Source of the DNA: Rotaria sp. Silwood1
Taxonomy: Eukaryota; Rotifera; Eurotatoria; Philodinida; Philodinidae
Direction of reading: 5' to 3'
Length of the DNA stretch: 64,000 bases
NCBI GenBank assembly: GCA_905250075.1
Contig: CAJNOP010000026.1
Location: 914,419-978,418 of the forward strand
Shown: piece after piece, positions 1 to 13,395 of the stretch
Position numbering within the stretch: position 1 is the first letter of the stretch
Layout: each line of letters opens with the position of its first letter
Made by a program: the position numbers and the translations under genes
Notes under the pieces: generated by a model
The model's database searches: none
Told to the model about the DNA's origin: nothing
The model's input: only the letters and a program-made list of their open reading frames with translations

Positions 1-2354
1 ATTATATGATTTAAATAATTGAATTTGTCAAGAGAAAAAAAAATCTATATTTATTTAGATTATCATGTTTCCTATAAATTACTATTTGCATATTAGAATT
101 TATAAATAAAGCACTGGAAATGTTCGTCAGTTTTAGCATAATACAAATATTTGACTTAACAAAATTGAATATTTTAATTATTCTTCTTGGATGTTCTATT
201 ATATCTAACAATGATTTAAGGCATGCTTAACTATTACCATAAAATTGTTCTCTATTGAGTCTTTGATAACAATGATTATGTAAATTATTTTTTTTTTTTG
301 TTAATTTCTTTTGATTGAAGATTAAGTTTGTGATGTCAACAAACTTATTTCAATACAAAATTTGAAATCTAATCAATTGATAAATAACTTATATAGATAA
401 TATTCTGAAATAAAATATTCATGAGAGATTTACTGATATTAAATTTAGTTATTTGATATTTTTTCTTGTATGATTATAAAAGAGGATTTAGATAATCTTA
501 TATGATAACTATGATTTTACTTGTAACATTCAGAATGGATCATCAATAGCATTATGATAACAAAATTCAAATATTTCTGCTTTGGTTTAGTTGAATTGTG
601 GAACTTTTTTGTTAGTGATAGGGGCTCACATTTATAGATTTTTTTTTTTCATATAACTTTCAAGTTATATTTTTTGACTTCACTGAAAAAAAGTTTCTTC
701 TGTTGTCAACAAAGAAAAATACATATGAAGCATTTCAAAAATAATTTTCAATTGTCACTTGAGAGAACAATATGTTTCATATGATTGTTGTGTTTTAAAC
801 TAACTAGTTTTACAATTTTGCGGTCAATGCCTCAATTGAGTATCATTCATAAATACGAATCTGCAGTTTCGATAAAAATACTGACAGTAAGTCTACTAAC
901 ACATTGACTACACTGAGTCGGTGTTCAATGAAGTATTGGCACGTTCATACAGTATACGTATGTCAAGTAAATCAATGAACATTGATTCAGTTTGAATATT
1001 TGATGAATAGTTTATTGAAACTGCATCTTCCTATTAATAAAATTCATTTTGAGGTCCTCTTATTATTTTCTTAGATAACAATCAAAACTATCTATAAAAC
1101 ATCACATGCGTATTTTTCTCACTGTATAAAACGTAAAGCTGCTTTCATTATATTACCAATAATCATTGATCGTAGTATTTTCTTAAAGTATCCATATGCC
1201 AAGAAAAAGCTTCGAATAAACTTTTATCACTAACCAAAACAAATTAGCTCATTTAATTAAATCGATGTAGAAATAATTCATTTTTTTATGATAGCACTAT
1301 TTATGGTTCGCCCTGTGTCATAACTTTTTTTACAACATATAAGATTAATTAACACTGTGTCATAGAACTTTTAATCAAGGAAAAAATTAAATAGAATGTG
1401 AAGCACTGACAAGAAGCCAAACTTCCAATGATAAGAAAAAAAAAAGAAAGGTTTCATTCTATAACTTATCGAATAGGTTTAGTGGTCTGTTATCACGAAC
1501 ATCAGATATTTACAAATCAGAATCGTACGTTCTATGACTGTCATACCATTGATTGCAGCAGTTATTAAGCTTCTACAGACGGCAATCATTAACACAAAAT
1601 GATGTTGGATTTTTTTTCAGCTATCAAGAACGAGATTAATATGTATGTTTATATTTTCTCTGTACGTGTGATTTCTTACATCTGCATAAATATATGACAA
1701 GTTTTTTTTTTTGTTTTATTTAAACCTAGAAATGAAAACTAATCTATCCCATTTACTAGCGATCATCATTTCAATAGAACCAGACATTAAATTTGAGTAT
1801 AGTGTTTTTTCTGTCAATTTCGTAAAAGATCATTTATCTAAAGTTACATTACGCAAAAAAATAACACTTGTTCTTATTTGACACTATCTATATTTTCCTT
1901 TTTTTTTGTCTTGCTCTTTTTTTCTTTTTTTTTTGTGCATCTGAGATATAGTAACACTCAAAATACACGCATGTAGTATTGTCGTGCTTATCAGTTTGAA
2001 GTTGCTGTCGTTGTATATCGTCTTGAAATCAACACGACACATTTATACATATATATATATATAGTACAGGTAAATAATAAGAACATTACCATCGCTAAGT
2101 GTCACTGTCATCAGCATCAAATTTTTTTTTTACCTGAATAACGATAACGATAATTACTTTTTGATGATGCTTCCCATAAAACGAAGGTCAAAGCCTTGTT
2201 ACGATTCTAGAGATTTTTTTTTTTTTGAATATAACGATAATTTACTCTTCAAGATCATTAGACATATTATATACAATCATTATCAATCGAGAGCATGAAT
2301 AAGTAATGTAATCTACGAATTGGTGTCGATTTAATAAAATGATGGTACTATAAT
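1..2354. other. Intergenic, no gene recognised
   Basis: AT-rich sequence with poly-T/poly-A runs and a short (TA)n tract near 2048-2062. The short open frames here have no family resemblance and low-complexity composition. The last few hundred bases presumably carry the promoter and leader of the F-box gene, but no motif could be assigned with confidence. Confidence 0.5.
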
Positions 2355-3212
2355 ATGGATATAAACACTTCACAAGTAATCAATACAAGTATTATTTTAG
2401 ATATGGTTACAAAACCGCAACAACAAGAACAACAACATCAATATGATTGGTCTATTGATTTAATAGAATCAATTTGGTTTCATATTAGTAATTATTTAAC
2501 TATTAATGATATTCATCGTTTAAGTCGTACATGTTCTCGTTTATATATATTTTTTACAAGTAATGATTTTTGGTCATATCTTATTCGTAAACAATTTGGT
2601 TATATAGTATGGAATCGTTCAATAAAAAATTCTTTATTATTAAATGATGATAATAAAATTTTAAGTTTAAAAAATAAACCATGTTATTCGAAATTAATCT
2701 ATTTTGAATTAATTAAACGTAAACGTATAGCATTTTCGGATTTTAATCTTTTTGCTTTTGATACAAATCGAAATTATACAACAGTTGTTGATGCATCAAG
2801 TTTAAATGGTTATGTACTTTATATAAAAGATTCAATTGAAATTTGTTATTCACTTCATATTGAAACATTATTTGAAAATATTTTACCAGGAAAATATGAT
2901 GTTATTTGGCGTATGAAACTTAATACACCTTATATGTTAGGTGAAACAGAATTTTTTGCTGTTGCCGAACAAGTTAATCCTGGTCGAGCAGCATATATGC
3001 GATGGACACAAGATGATTTTCTATCGATGTATAGATGTTTTTATTGTGATATAACAAAAACAAATCTATGGTTTTATCAAACAATTGGAATTCTAGAAGT
3101 TAATGGAAATAAACCATGTAATGTTTTTGTATCTATGACAAATCATGACTCAATACATGCAAAACATGGAGTATATTTAGATTATGTAGAATTAAAACTT
3201 TGCTTAGAATAG
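2355..3212 (+). CDS. F-box protein with C-terminal beta-sandwich (PP2-like) domain
   Basis: Single-exon gene of 285 codons. Residues about 30-80 (IWFHISNYLTINDIHRLSRT... ending FWSYLIRKQFG) have the F-box pattern: a hydrophobic helix, the L-x-x-L-S-R-x-C-x-x-L core and a trailing W. F-box proteins bind SKP1 and bring substrates to SCF ubiquitin ligases. Residues about 130-285 look like a single beta-rich domain with G-K-Y-D-V-I-W-R-M-K-L in the middle and V-Y-L-D-Y-V-E-L-K at the end. That layout resembles the phloem-protein-2-like domain found behind F-boxes in plants and some other eukaryotes; this second assignment is tentative, and an FBA-type sugar-binding domain is the alternative. There is no signal peptide or membrane segment. 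The start at 2355 is the first in-frame ATG and keeps the whole F-box. The gene is convergent with SPT6 downstream. Confidence 0.75.
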   Translation: MDINTSQVINTSIILDMVTKPQQQEQQHQYDWSIDLIESIWFHISNYLTINDIHRLSRTCSRLYIFFTSNDFWSYLIRKQFGYIVWNRSIKNSLLLNDDNKILSLKNKPCYSKLIYFELIKRKRIAFSDFNLFAFDTNRNYTTVVDASSLNGYVLYIKDSIEICYSLHIETLFENILPGKYDVIWRMKLNTPYMLGETEFFAVAEQVNPGRAAYMRWTQDDFLSMYRCFYCDITKTNLWFYQTIGILEVNGNKPCNVFVSMTNHDSIHAKHGVYLDYVELKLCLE

Positions 3213-4815
3213 AATAAAATGACAAAAAAAAAATTCTTTTTTTTTTCCTTCGCTATTTACTATGTATGTTATTATTGCTTATATAAGAAAAATATTTTGA
3301 TTCTTTTAATGTATCGAAATGTGTCCTTTTTCTCTGTCTCGAATATGACCTTGCTTACTTGCTTGTTTATTTTTTCGTTATTGATTGCATAGAAAGAAAA
3401 AAGAAAGATTTATTGAAATATTGAGTGAAAAGATTAATTATCAGTTGTAGAATAATTATTCTTGAAAGAAATATATTAATTTTTCGTATCATTTATTACA
3501 ATATGGACAATATTATTAATTAGTTGTAGTTAATCATAATTTGACATGTTTTTTTTTTAACCATAGAACGAAATTAATTAATCCTATGTGGAATAAGAAC
3601 ATAAATTTTTCATATTATTCCCTTGTATATTTTTCTAACTCACTATGGATGAATGACTACGTTATTAAACACGTATTTACAAGATACGGTGTGCAAACAT
3701 CAATATCGCCAGCCTTGGAATGACCCTGAACAAGTCACTAACTACTATTTGTCTCTTATCACCCGTTCGACAGCATGTTGACTAGGTTGTGACAAACACC
3801 TACTCTTGTGATTAGTGTGTAGCTGAAGTAATTGATCACAAGAACTTTTCGTTAGTCTACTCTTCTGTTGAATGTTAGAACTAGTCATAATTGTAGAGAA
3901 AATTTTCAGTTATTAGATCCACCGTTTCACTTTACACTGCAAGCTAGCTGAAAAGCAGCGGGTATTCTTTCTATTTCTATTTTGTAATGAGTAATCTATT
4001 ATGAAATATTATTTTAACATTATATCATATACAACTATCTACTAGATGTTATGTAATAATGTTTATTATTGGAACGATTACATTTATTGTATTAGACAAA
4101 AATATAGATATTATTTATTTGTTTAATTGTAATAATAAAGTTTGTCTATGAATATACATTAAAGAATAGATGATTGTCTCGAAAGAGTATCACATAGTGT
4201 GATTCATATATCAAGGTTTATTTTTTTTTCTGAGATAATCATGTTTCAAGTTATCTGAATTTCTTTCTTCGATATGTACATATCATATTTGAATACAAAA
4301 TCTAACAATGTAATTATATTTTATTTGTCTCTATTATTCAAAACAAATATGTGAAATCGCATGTGATACTTGTATAAATGCAATTATTTCAGTCGACTAC
4401 AGTCGTCTATTTAGATAAAACACTCTCGAAATTCTTATAATCAAATTTTCATGAAAGTTTCTTTTTATCTTTTTAATGTCTTTTATTTTATTATTATTCA
4501 TTTTGACAAATGTTTTCAAATATATAAATAACTAAGTTATATTTATTTTATTTCAAGATCTTTTATTTTGAATATGAACGAATTTTTACTTAAACAAAAT
4601 AACTGTTTGTTATTTCCATTAGAAAAAAAAATGACTCTTGTTTTTTTTTTTTGTAAATCATGGTGAAGAACATTTTAAACAATAATAATAATAATAATAA
4701 AGAAAGCAATGAACGACATAAATCTTTCTGCTTGTTTTTTTTTTATGTACAATACTTAGATGAAAAAGAAAACAAACGAAAAACAAAAAAAAAAAGAATG
4801 AAATAATCAATGAAA
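3213..4815. other. Convergent intergenic region (3' UTRs of F-box gene and SPT6)
   Basis: The region lies between two stop codons facing each other. AATAAA-like hexamers occur just after the F-box stop (about 3212) and several more lie through the region on both strands. A 60-codon open frame at 3541-3723 has no recognisable similarity and was not taken as a gene. A short (AAT)n tract lies at about 4680-4700. Confidence 0.5.
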
Positions 4816-7800
4816 TCAATACATTTGTTGTTGTTGTTGCTGTTGTTGTTGATATTGTTGAAAATAAGCAAAGAAATTTGCTGGTGGCATCATCATTTGA
4901 GGTGGTGGTGGTAATACTGGTGGCATCGTACCTAATGCTGGTGGTGGTTGACTAAAACCACTTGTGACCATACTAGTTGGTGGACCTTGTGGAATAGTAC
5001 TTGCTGCAACAGCAGCTGCAGCTGTTGGTGGTGGTAAACTAAATCCTGATGTTGGCATTGGTGGTGGTGGTTGACTAAAACCTGATGGAACCATAGGTGT
5101 TGTTACTGCCGTTGGTGTTGAATTCATTGACATTGCATTTGTTGTTGTTGATGATGATGATGGTAGTGGTGGTGGTAATGGGGGTTGTGTTGTTCGAATA
5201 TTTGTTGTTGTTGATGTACGCATTGGTGATGGTGCAATAACATTATCATTATAATGTATTTTAAACCAATTAAGTGTTTCAGTTAATGTTGGAAACATTT
5301 TCGAACGAAATCTTATACCATTTGGTGTGACAGTAAAATATTCATGTATTGGTTTACGTACAGGCATATATGATAAAAGAAATTTAGTTGGATATTCACG
5401 TGATATTGTTATATAATAACGTATACGTGTTGGATTACGTCGTTTATCTTCAATTAAACGATTATTAAGAATTCGTTGTGCTTCAGTTGATAATGGTGGT
5501 GGTCCTGATGTTGTTGTTGTTGTTGTTGTAGTTGTTGTTGTTTGTGCTGGTGTTGCTGAACCGGATGGTGTAGCTGATGGTAATGGTTGAGATAGATTAC
5601 AATAATATTTATGTGTAATTATATCTGAAACTGTATTTGCCATTGGTTTAATATAACGTGCAAGAATTTCATCAAGATCTTCAAATTCTTCTGTTTCTTG
5701 TGTACGTGGATCAATAATTAATAAACGTTTACCCAATGAAAATTGATTTGTTTTAGATTTTTCAATAACATCAATATTATGTAAAACTCCATCAACTAAT
5801 TTCCATGTTATTGTTAAATGATCGGATGCTTTTGAACTTGGTCTTATAATTGCATCACCTAAATCTTTTGTTGAAAGTAATCGTTCACATTCAGTATAAT
5901 TTATATTCATAAATGATGGATGTGCAATAACACGTTTAATATAACTACGTTCTTTAGCTGCTTGTTTTAATTGTTTTTCTTTTTCAGCTTCAGCTAAATC
6001 TTCAGTTTCAAGTGCACGATCATAATATGCATCTTTAATTGGTCGCCATCGTTCATTATCATCACGTAAATCACTTGATTTAGATGTTAAATCAACACTA
6101 AATTGTTTTATATTTATATATATTATACGTGCATAAATAACTTGATGTAATTTAACACGTTCTAATGGATTTGTGATTGATGAATCAGATAAATCACGAA
6201 GTTTTATAAAACCTGTACAACCATTATCCAAACGAACACGTACACCGACTAAAAAAGAAAAAAAATAAAAACATTTATTTATTTTTTGTAATTTTTTTAA
6301 CTGAAACATGATCTTAAAGTAACTATAGGTTATTGTTGAAAAACCAACGTAAATTTTAAATAAAGGTTCGAAAAATTAAATCAATCAAAATTTTTTTATG
6401 ATTTATCAAATGAAAAGATTCTCTTGTTAATTAGATTTGATGAATTGTTGAAATACTGTATTTTCGCTGTCCAAGGACGAGATTGAACAAGCAGGACTAA
6501 GATTACTTTACTGTTTTGATTTCGACAAACTTTAATTTCAATGAAGAATAAACAATCTTATTATTTATTACTTACTTGGTGTTCCTTTACATCGATTTTC
6601 TGAATCAAAATGATTCCATGCCTAATAAACGAAACGAAAAAGATATTTAAATTTAAATCTTTAATTTTTTTGGGAGGGGGGGGATGGAGAAGGATCTTAC
6701 TTCTTTAACATTATGAAATCGTTCCGTATGACATAAAGGACATTTTAACATTCCAGTTAATTCATCTTTTTCGGGTTGTGCAGCTTCACGTTGTTGTGGT
6801 GTTGGTTTTTTTCTTGCAAAATCAAATACTTGACATTGTATTAATTTACCCAAATGAAATGTTGCTGGTGTTTCTTTTGTTATAAAATGAAATAAATCAA
6901 CTTCACTTGGTGGTTCATAACGTACACGTATATCTTTATACCGATGTGTTAATTCTGAACGTATATCATATAATGTTATAGATTGATCACCATACATTGT
7001 ATTTTTTAATTCAACAGCAAATGCATCTAAATCTAAATCTTTTAAACGTTCTGAATGTTCAAAAATTTCTTCTAATGCAGCACTTGGTTCCATTTCTGAT
7101 GATTCTTCAATATCTAATGCATCAACAGCCATTTTACGTGCCCAATCATATGCTTCAGGATGTATACGTGTACTATCTAATATTTCAATATATGATTGAC
7201 TTTCTTTCATTGCATCTGTATTTATTTTAATAAAACCAGCACAATTTGAAAAAACACATTTACCCATATTATAATTAACAACAAGAAATGTACGATTTTC
7301 TAATTTTGAATTATTTTGTTTAAAATATTTAATTAAATGTGTTGCTTTACGTGGACCAAGACCACAAACAAATTGTAAAACATTTGATGTATGTAAATAT
7401 GCTATACAACGATTTAAATCAACACCAACTTCATTTGTACGTGTTATAAATACTTGTTCTAATGCTATTAATAATTGTTCACGATCAATTAAATCTTGTA
7501 ATGGATGATATTTAATTAATAATATTTCTTTATCATAATTAAATAATTGTGAAAATTCTAATAATGGATCTTGTAAACGACGTCCTTGTGATATAGCTTG
7601 ACGTAATTTTGTTGGATAATCTCGAAAATCTAATTCACCTTTACGAGATTGCGCATAAATTTTTGATAATTCTGTATCAACTAAAAGAACTTTTATTGGT
7701 TCAGGTAAATTTTGAAAATGTTCTTCATCATGTTGTAATTGTGTTACCATATCATCAAGACATGTACGTAAATATAATGCATCACGACTTTCAACTCCTA

Positions 7801-10800
7801 ACAAAAAAAAAAAATAAAAATAAAAATGCAAATTTATAGAATAAAAATATATATATAGAGAATATTTTAATTTTTTTAAATGAACGAAATTTTTATCTAA
7901 TTAGTATAAAGATGAGTGTTTTTAGAAAAAAAAAGAAAATCTAATTGTAATTTATTTTACCTATACAAATAACATCAGGTACACGTTCTTTAATAAATTT
8001 TCTAAGAATATCTAAATCTTTATTTTTTTTTAAACGATTATCTGCTGAATAATTTTCTCTTAACATTAAATTTGGTAAACGTATAAAATCTAAAACTTGT
8101 CCTTCAGAACTTAATATAACAGCAAATGATACATCATCAGGATCAGTTGAATAAGCAATAGATAAAACTCGTACACCAGCATCTGATATACTTGTTACAT
8201 TTTCATCATTTGATAAACGATATGGTGCTATTTTAATCCAATTATTTAAACAAGTTGAACATTGTTTAATAACATATTGTCGTGATTCATCAAGTAAAAT
8301 TTCTTCTAATTCACGTTGAAATTTAGGATAAAGAAATTTATTTAACATTAAATCAATACACATAGCACGAATTTTATTCCATTCAAGTACATTATCAGAA
8401 TATTCATCACGTGTATATGAACGTTTTATTTCATCAGCATATGTAGTTCCATTATTTTTATTATCAATAATATATTCAATTTTCATAAAACCATCTTTAA
8501 CACTTTGATATAAATTAAGATATTGATCTTTTGTAAATGTATTAACAGGTTTTTCAAGTAGATATTTCATTGTATAACATGGATGATCTTCTGTTATTGA
8601 TTGTATACCAAGACGTGTTGGTCGAGCATTTATCATACAACGTGACATATATTCACGACGAATAACATAACGTACTAAAGGATCAAGAGATAATTGACGT
8701 GCATGCATAAATATTGCGGCCTAGGAAAAAATAAATAAATAAATATTTATGATAAATATCTTCAAATTCTAATAAGAAATTTCTTAGAATTTTAATATGT
8801 TTCATTTTTCGATGGTGTGTGTGTGTGTATAGTCTATCGGCTAAGTTTCGAATATGAAAATATTGGACCTGAAAAATGTATCGCATATCTTCGGGACGAT
8901 TATCCAATATTGATTGGAAAATTTTATTGAGAACATCAAAGTATGGTTTGACCGGATCTTAAACTATTGAATTCCACGAGTTCTAGTGGTGTAAGAAATA
9001 GTTTTAAATTTTTATTTTTAAGTTTACGACTAAAAATTTTTTCCTTGCATGTCTGTAATTACAATACATGACTACCTAATATCTTATAAATGTTCGCAGG
9101 GGAAGCTCTATAATTAATTAATTAAAGCACTTTCAAAATTCGAACTAAATGCCTCATGTAGATCATAATGAACTATGAACGTGGTCTCCGTTAGAAATAC
9201 TAAATAAATAATTTTTACTTGTAGAACAGCTTGTGTTGTTGGAAATTGTTTACAAATAAATTCTTCACATGTAGCTGTTGGTCCAATAGGATATTGATCA
9301 ATTTCATTTTTTTGATAATTTTCATGAAGATTTTCACCTAATTTATCTGGTTTTAAACCAAATTTTTTAATTAAACCTTCTAAATGTGCTTGTTTACAAA
9401 CACTATAATAATCTGTTTTTGAAAATGGTTTTGATTTAATATTTAATTGTGTACGTATTTGTTCAACTAATGTTTCTTCATCAAGTTCATCTTCATCATC
9501 AATTGTTGGTAATGGCTGTTCATCATTTTCATTTTGTTCCATATTTGTTATTAATTTTTTACGTTTTTCACGTTCTTCACGATATTCAAGAATTTTTTCA
9601 CGTAAACGCATATTTGGTATATCATCATTATAATAAACATGAAATTGTTCACGTAAATCAGCTATTTCTTCAAGTGTTTGAGCACGCATTAAACGTTCTT
9701 TATCAATATCACAATCAGTTAATAATCTTGTTGTTAATGTATCTTCATTTGTATCACCTAATTGTTCATATTGATAATTACGATATTTATCCATACGTTC
9801 AAACATTGACATTAATTTATCTTTTTGAGATTTAAATATCATCCACTAGAAAGAGCAAACCAAAAGAAATACAATTATTATATAGACAATTACATGAATA
9901 GATTTATTAGTAGAAAACTAATCGACTAGAAAATTAATATTGTTAATTAGATTATTTGAAAATATAGATATGAATCTTGTTCAATTGAAAATTAATTATA
10001 ATAAACTTCTGTCAGGTCATTTTTTTATGTATTTATTGAGCGAAGAGAATAGTATAAATAATTTTTCTAGAATTGTTTGATTTTTCATATGAACTTTTAA
10101 CTAACACGATCTTCATACAAAGAACTTTATTAGAACTTTTAGTTAATCAAAACGTATTTCAATGCCATTTTAGAATAAATTCTTATTGAGGAAAGATAGA
10201 AGTTCGCATTTTTTTATTATGATTTTCTATTTGAGCAAAACCATAACAGTAGGAATTACAACTAATAATTCTATATTGTCACATTTGTCTCAATACACAT
10301 CATCCTCTGAAATGACTCATTTTTCAAAAAATTATTCATGATAAGTAGATATCCAGCTTTCTATACAAAAACTAATAACCTAATTACGAAAGAACTACAT
10401 TAATCATAAATGTCATTCAAGATCAATGAGTCATTTATGACCCATTCTTCATCTCTACAGTGCAGAGATGGAACCGGTCTACTTTTTTCGGACCGATACC
10501 GATTTACCGGCGAAAACCGATCAGGCCGACCTATCGACCAAAACCGATTTATCGGGCAAAGTCGGTCTGCTTGGTCTACCGGTACTAAACAGAATGCTGA
10601 TGATAAGTCAGCTTATCAGAGAAAATCCAACCTACCGACAAATATCGATCTACAGACAACAGGCTGAGGCTTAAAATGAAACCTTGTTTTATAGTGAACT
10701 CTCTTGCGGGCTACCTTCGTACTTTCACGCATACTGGCATAACGTTTCACCGTCAATAACAATAGTCTCATTGAGGAACATTTTAGAAACTGTTTGTTAA

Positions 10801-13395
10801 ATCAATTCCTATGTGATCAGTGGGACTAGCCTTGGTGCCAGTTGTTTTTTCATGTGAATACCATCATAAAGCAGGAAAGTGAAAAATACAGACTGGTATA
10901 AGCCGGTTACCGATACCGATTCCATCTCTGCCATAGTGACATGACTCCAATGAAATTTAACCATATCAACATCTGCATAGGTTATTCCAATTGTTAACTC
11001 ACCACAAATTCTACTAGATTAGGTAGAGAAATCATTACAGTGTACAAACGTCAATTATTATTCTCAACCTAGATTTTTTTTTTCTCATTTCATATTTAGA
11101 TAATTATTAAGATTAATCATGACGACTAAAGCCCATCAAGTTGGTGGCGGATCTGATGAGCTCAAGTCGTCTGAGAAATATATAGAATGTGGTTTCCACT
11201 GAATACAAAAAGTATGATGTATCGTTGTGACATCTATACAACTTCGATTAGAAAATTTCATGAAGAATATCAAAGTACGTTTCGATTGAATCCCAGACTC
11301 AAAAATTAGAGATTCAACGAACTTCTAGTAACGACATTATTCACAAACATTCGATTGCAAAAGAAAAAAATATTTTTTTTTTATCGAATGATAATCAATA
11401 CCTTTTCATCCCATTGCCAAATTTTCCATAGATCAGCCATTTTAAGATCGGGTTCGATGTGTTCTTTACGGTAAAATCCAATAAATGGTACCTGAAAAAC
11501 AAAAATCAATCATTTAATAGATATCAATTTATAATTGAAAAAAAAGTATTCATACTTCAAATGAATCATTTCTTATATAATTAAGTGCATTTTTAATTTT
11601 TTTCTTTACTTGAAGATTTTTTGCTTCATCTTCTTCAAGTGGCTTAAAAGAGAACAAAGTTAAAAAATTATACTAAAAAACTATTCTATATTTTACTTGA
11701 TTAGATATTGTTGGTTTAAGAAATGCTCCATTATAAATCCAATCAGCTTCTTCTTCAAGTTCATCTTCTTTAGCTTCAGTTACTGGAATATTTCTTAACT
11801 ACAAAATAAGATTTAGTTTGTTTTGTTTTCAATATAAGAATATTATTGATTTGTAAATCTTACTTGAAATCGTTCTGGTTTATCAATTCGTCTTATATTA
11901 ATATCTGATTCTGTTAAATAACCACGTTGTAATTCTTCGGGTTCATATAATTCTTCAACTTTTTGTTTTCGACGTTGTGCTCGAAGTTTTCGTTGTCGTT
12001 TTGCTGTTATTGTTTCCTAAAAAAATTTTTAGTCTCTCTTTTTTTTTTGTTTTTAAATATTTAATATTTTACATCTTCAATTGGATTTCCATCTTCATCA
12101 AGTTGAGGTTCAACATCTACTTCTTCATCTTCTTCTTCTTCTTCTTCATCATCTTCTAAATCTTCATCTTCCATATCATCATCATTTAAATCATCAAATT
12201 TCATATCATCAAAGTTAAAATCATCTCCAAATATAGCTTGTGCTTCAGCAATATTTCTATTCGCAAAAAAAAACAAAATAATCAACTAAGTCTTATTATG
12301 TTTTTGTCTTTTTTTTCTTACGGTGCATTTTCATTTCTACGATGAGATATTTTTGGCATTGGTCGATTTTCATCATCAACAATGAAATCATCTAAAACAA
12401 AAGAAAATTTAAATAAAAAGTTGTTAGTACTAATCTCTTAAAGGATTAAAAGATCAAACACAACGTAACTACTATTTGGGATTGAATATTTTTACTCGGT
12501 TATACATCAATATTCCTTTTAGATAGTGTTTTAGAAAACAAAAAATGAATATATTCATTTACCCTCATCGTCATAATCGTCATTTAGGACACCATCGTCA
12601 TCATTATGTGTAATACTTTGATCCTAAAAGAAAATTTCTGATTATTTGTTTGTTTATATTTTTTACGTTTGATCTTACATCATGTTCATCTCGTCGTCCA
12701 CGACTAGATGATGTTGGTTCATATTGAGATGCTTGATGTTGTACATCTTCATCATCATCATCTTCACCTTCGATTTGTACACGTTTTGGCTAGAAGAAAA
12801 AAAAAACGAAGTTTTTTTAAGAATTTAGTAAAAACAAAAAAAAAATTTTACTTTTATTCGTTTATTTGTATTTTCAGCAATTAGTCTTAAATGAATATAA
12901 AAGAATATATATATATATACAAAAGAAAAATTTTGATTTATTTTTTTTTTGTTGTTACTGTAAATCTTCATCATCAATGTCATCATCTTCTTCTGATTCA
13001 CCGGAGCCTGATTGATCATTTTCATTGTCATCGTCTTCTTCCTAGAGAATTGAAAAAAAAACGATGATTTTATAAAAATTGGCTTTTTTTTGTGTGCATC
13101 TTACATCCTCTCCTGGTTCAGCAATAAAACCTTGTAATTCTTTTGCAACTTGTTCATCCATTGCTTCATCTTCTTCGTCATCATCATCATCGCTCACTAA
13201 ATGGAAAGAAAAAAAGAAGAGAAAAACATATGAAAATAAATTTTTAAAGAAATTCAACTGGGTAAATTTACTTGGTCGATTAGATTTAAGTTTTTTCATA
13301 GCTGCTCGTGTTTTTTTTTCTGTATCACTTTCTTCAGCTGAATCTTCTTCTGCTTGTTCGTCGACAAATTCATTTCGATGACGTTTTTTCGGCAT
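4816..13395 (-). CDS. SUPT6H: Transcription elongation factor SPT6
   Basis: Histone chaperone and elongation factor that travels with RNA polymerase II in the nucleus. Seventeen exons were read by hand (minus strand): 13395-13272, 13196-13105, 13041-12959, 12885-12852, 12789-12679, 12623-12563, 12391-12322, 12256-12073, 12016-11864, 11798-11697, 11642-11556, 11491-11402, 9845-9219, 8720-7961, 7797-6701, 6621-6576, 6248-4816. They sum to 5,154 nt (1,717 codons plus stop), close to human SPT6 (about 1,726). Visible parts: an acidic N-terminus with the IWS1-contact segment [15 protein letters not shown]; the helical core ([27 protein letters not shown]); a YqgF-like region; the HhH motif [10 protein letters not shown]; the DLDAFA segment; an S1 domain ([13 protein letters not shown], about 1241-1310); and tandem SH2 domains (AIIRPSS, about 1355-1560). 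The C-terminal tail is Pro/Gln-rich and ends in a Q run, unlike the Thr/Ser-rich vertebrate tail. No break was seen. The longest intron (9846-11401) holds a MITE. Confidence 0.96.
10463..10930. mobile_element. hAT-type MITE in SPT6 intron
   Basis: A 468-bp non-coding element lies in the SPT6 intron 9846-11401. It starts CAGAGATGGAACCGG and ends with the near-perfect inverse (CCGATTCCATCTCTG), the CAGRGRTGG style of hAT ends. The 8 bp on either side are CTACAGTG and CCATAGTG, six of eight matching, which fits an aged hAT 8-bp target-site duplication. The body is richer in CCGAT/ATCGG than its surroundings. The two short open frames inside (68 and 85 codons) have no transposase motif, so it is non-autonomous. 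Confidence 0.75.

Noticed and set aside
6997-9835. Plus-strand open frames of 76-128 codons opposite SPT6 exons
   Set aside because: They are antisense shadows of conserved SPT6 coding sequence and are rich in H, L, Y and V from the reverse reading.
10410-10674. Two overlapping open frames of 68-85 codons in the SPT6 intron
   Set aside because: They lie within the hAT MITE and have no transposase or other motif.
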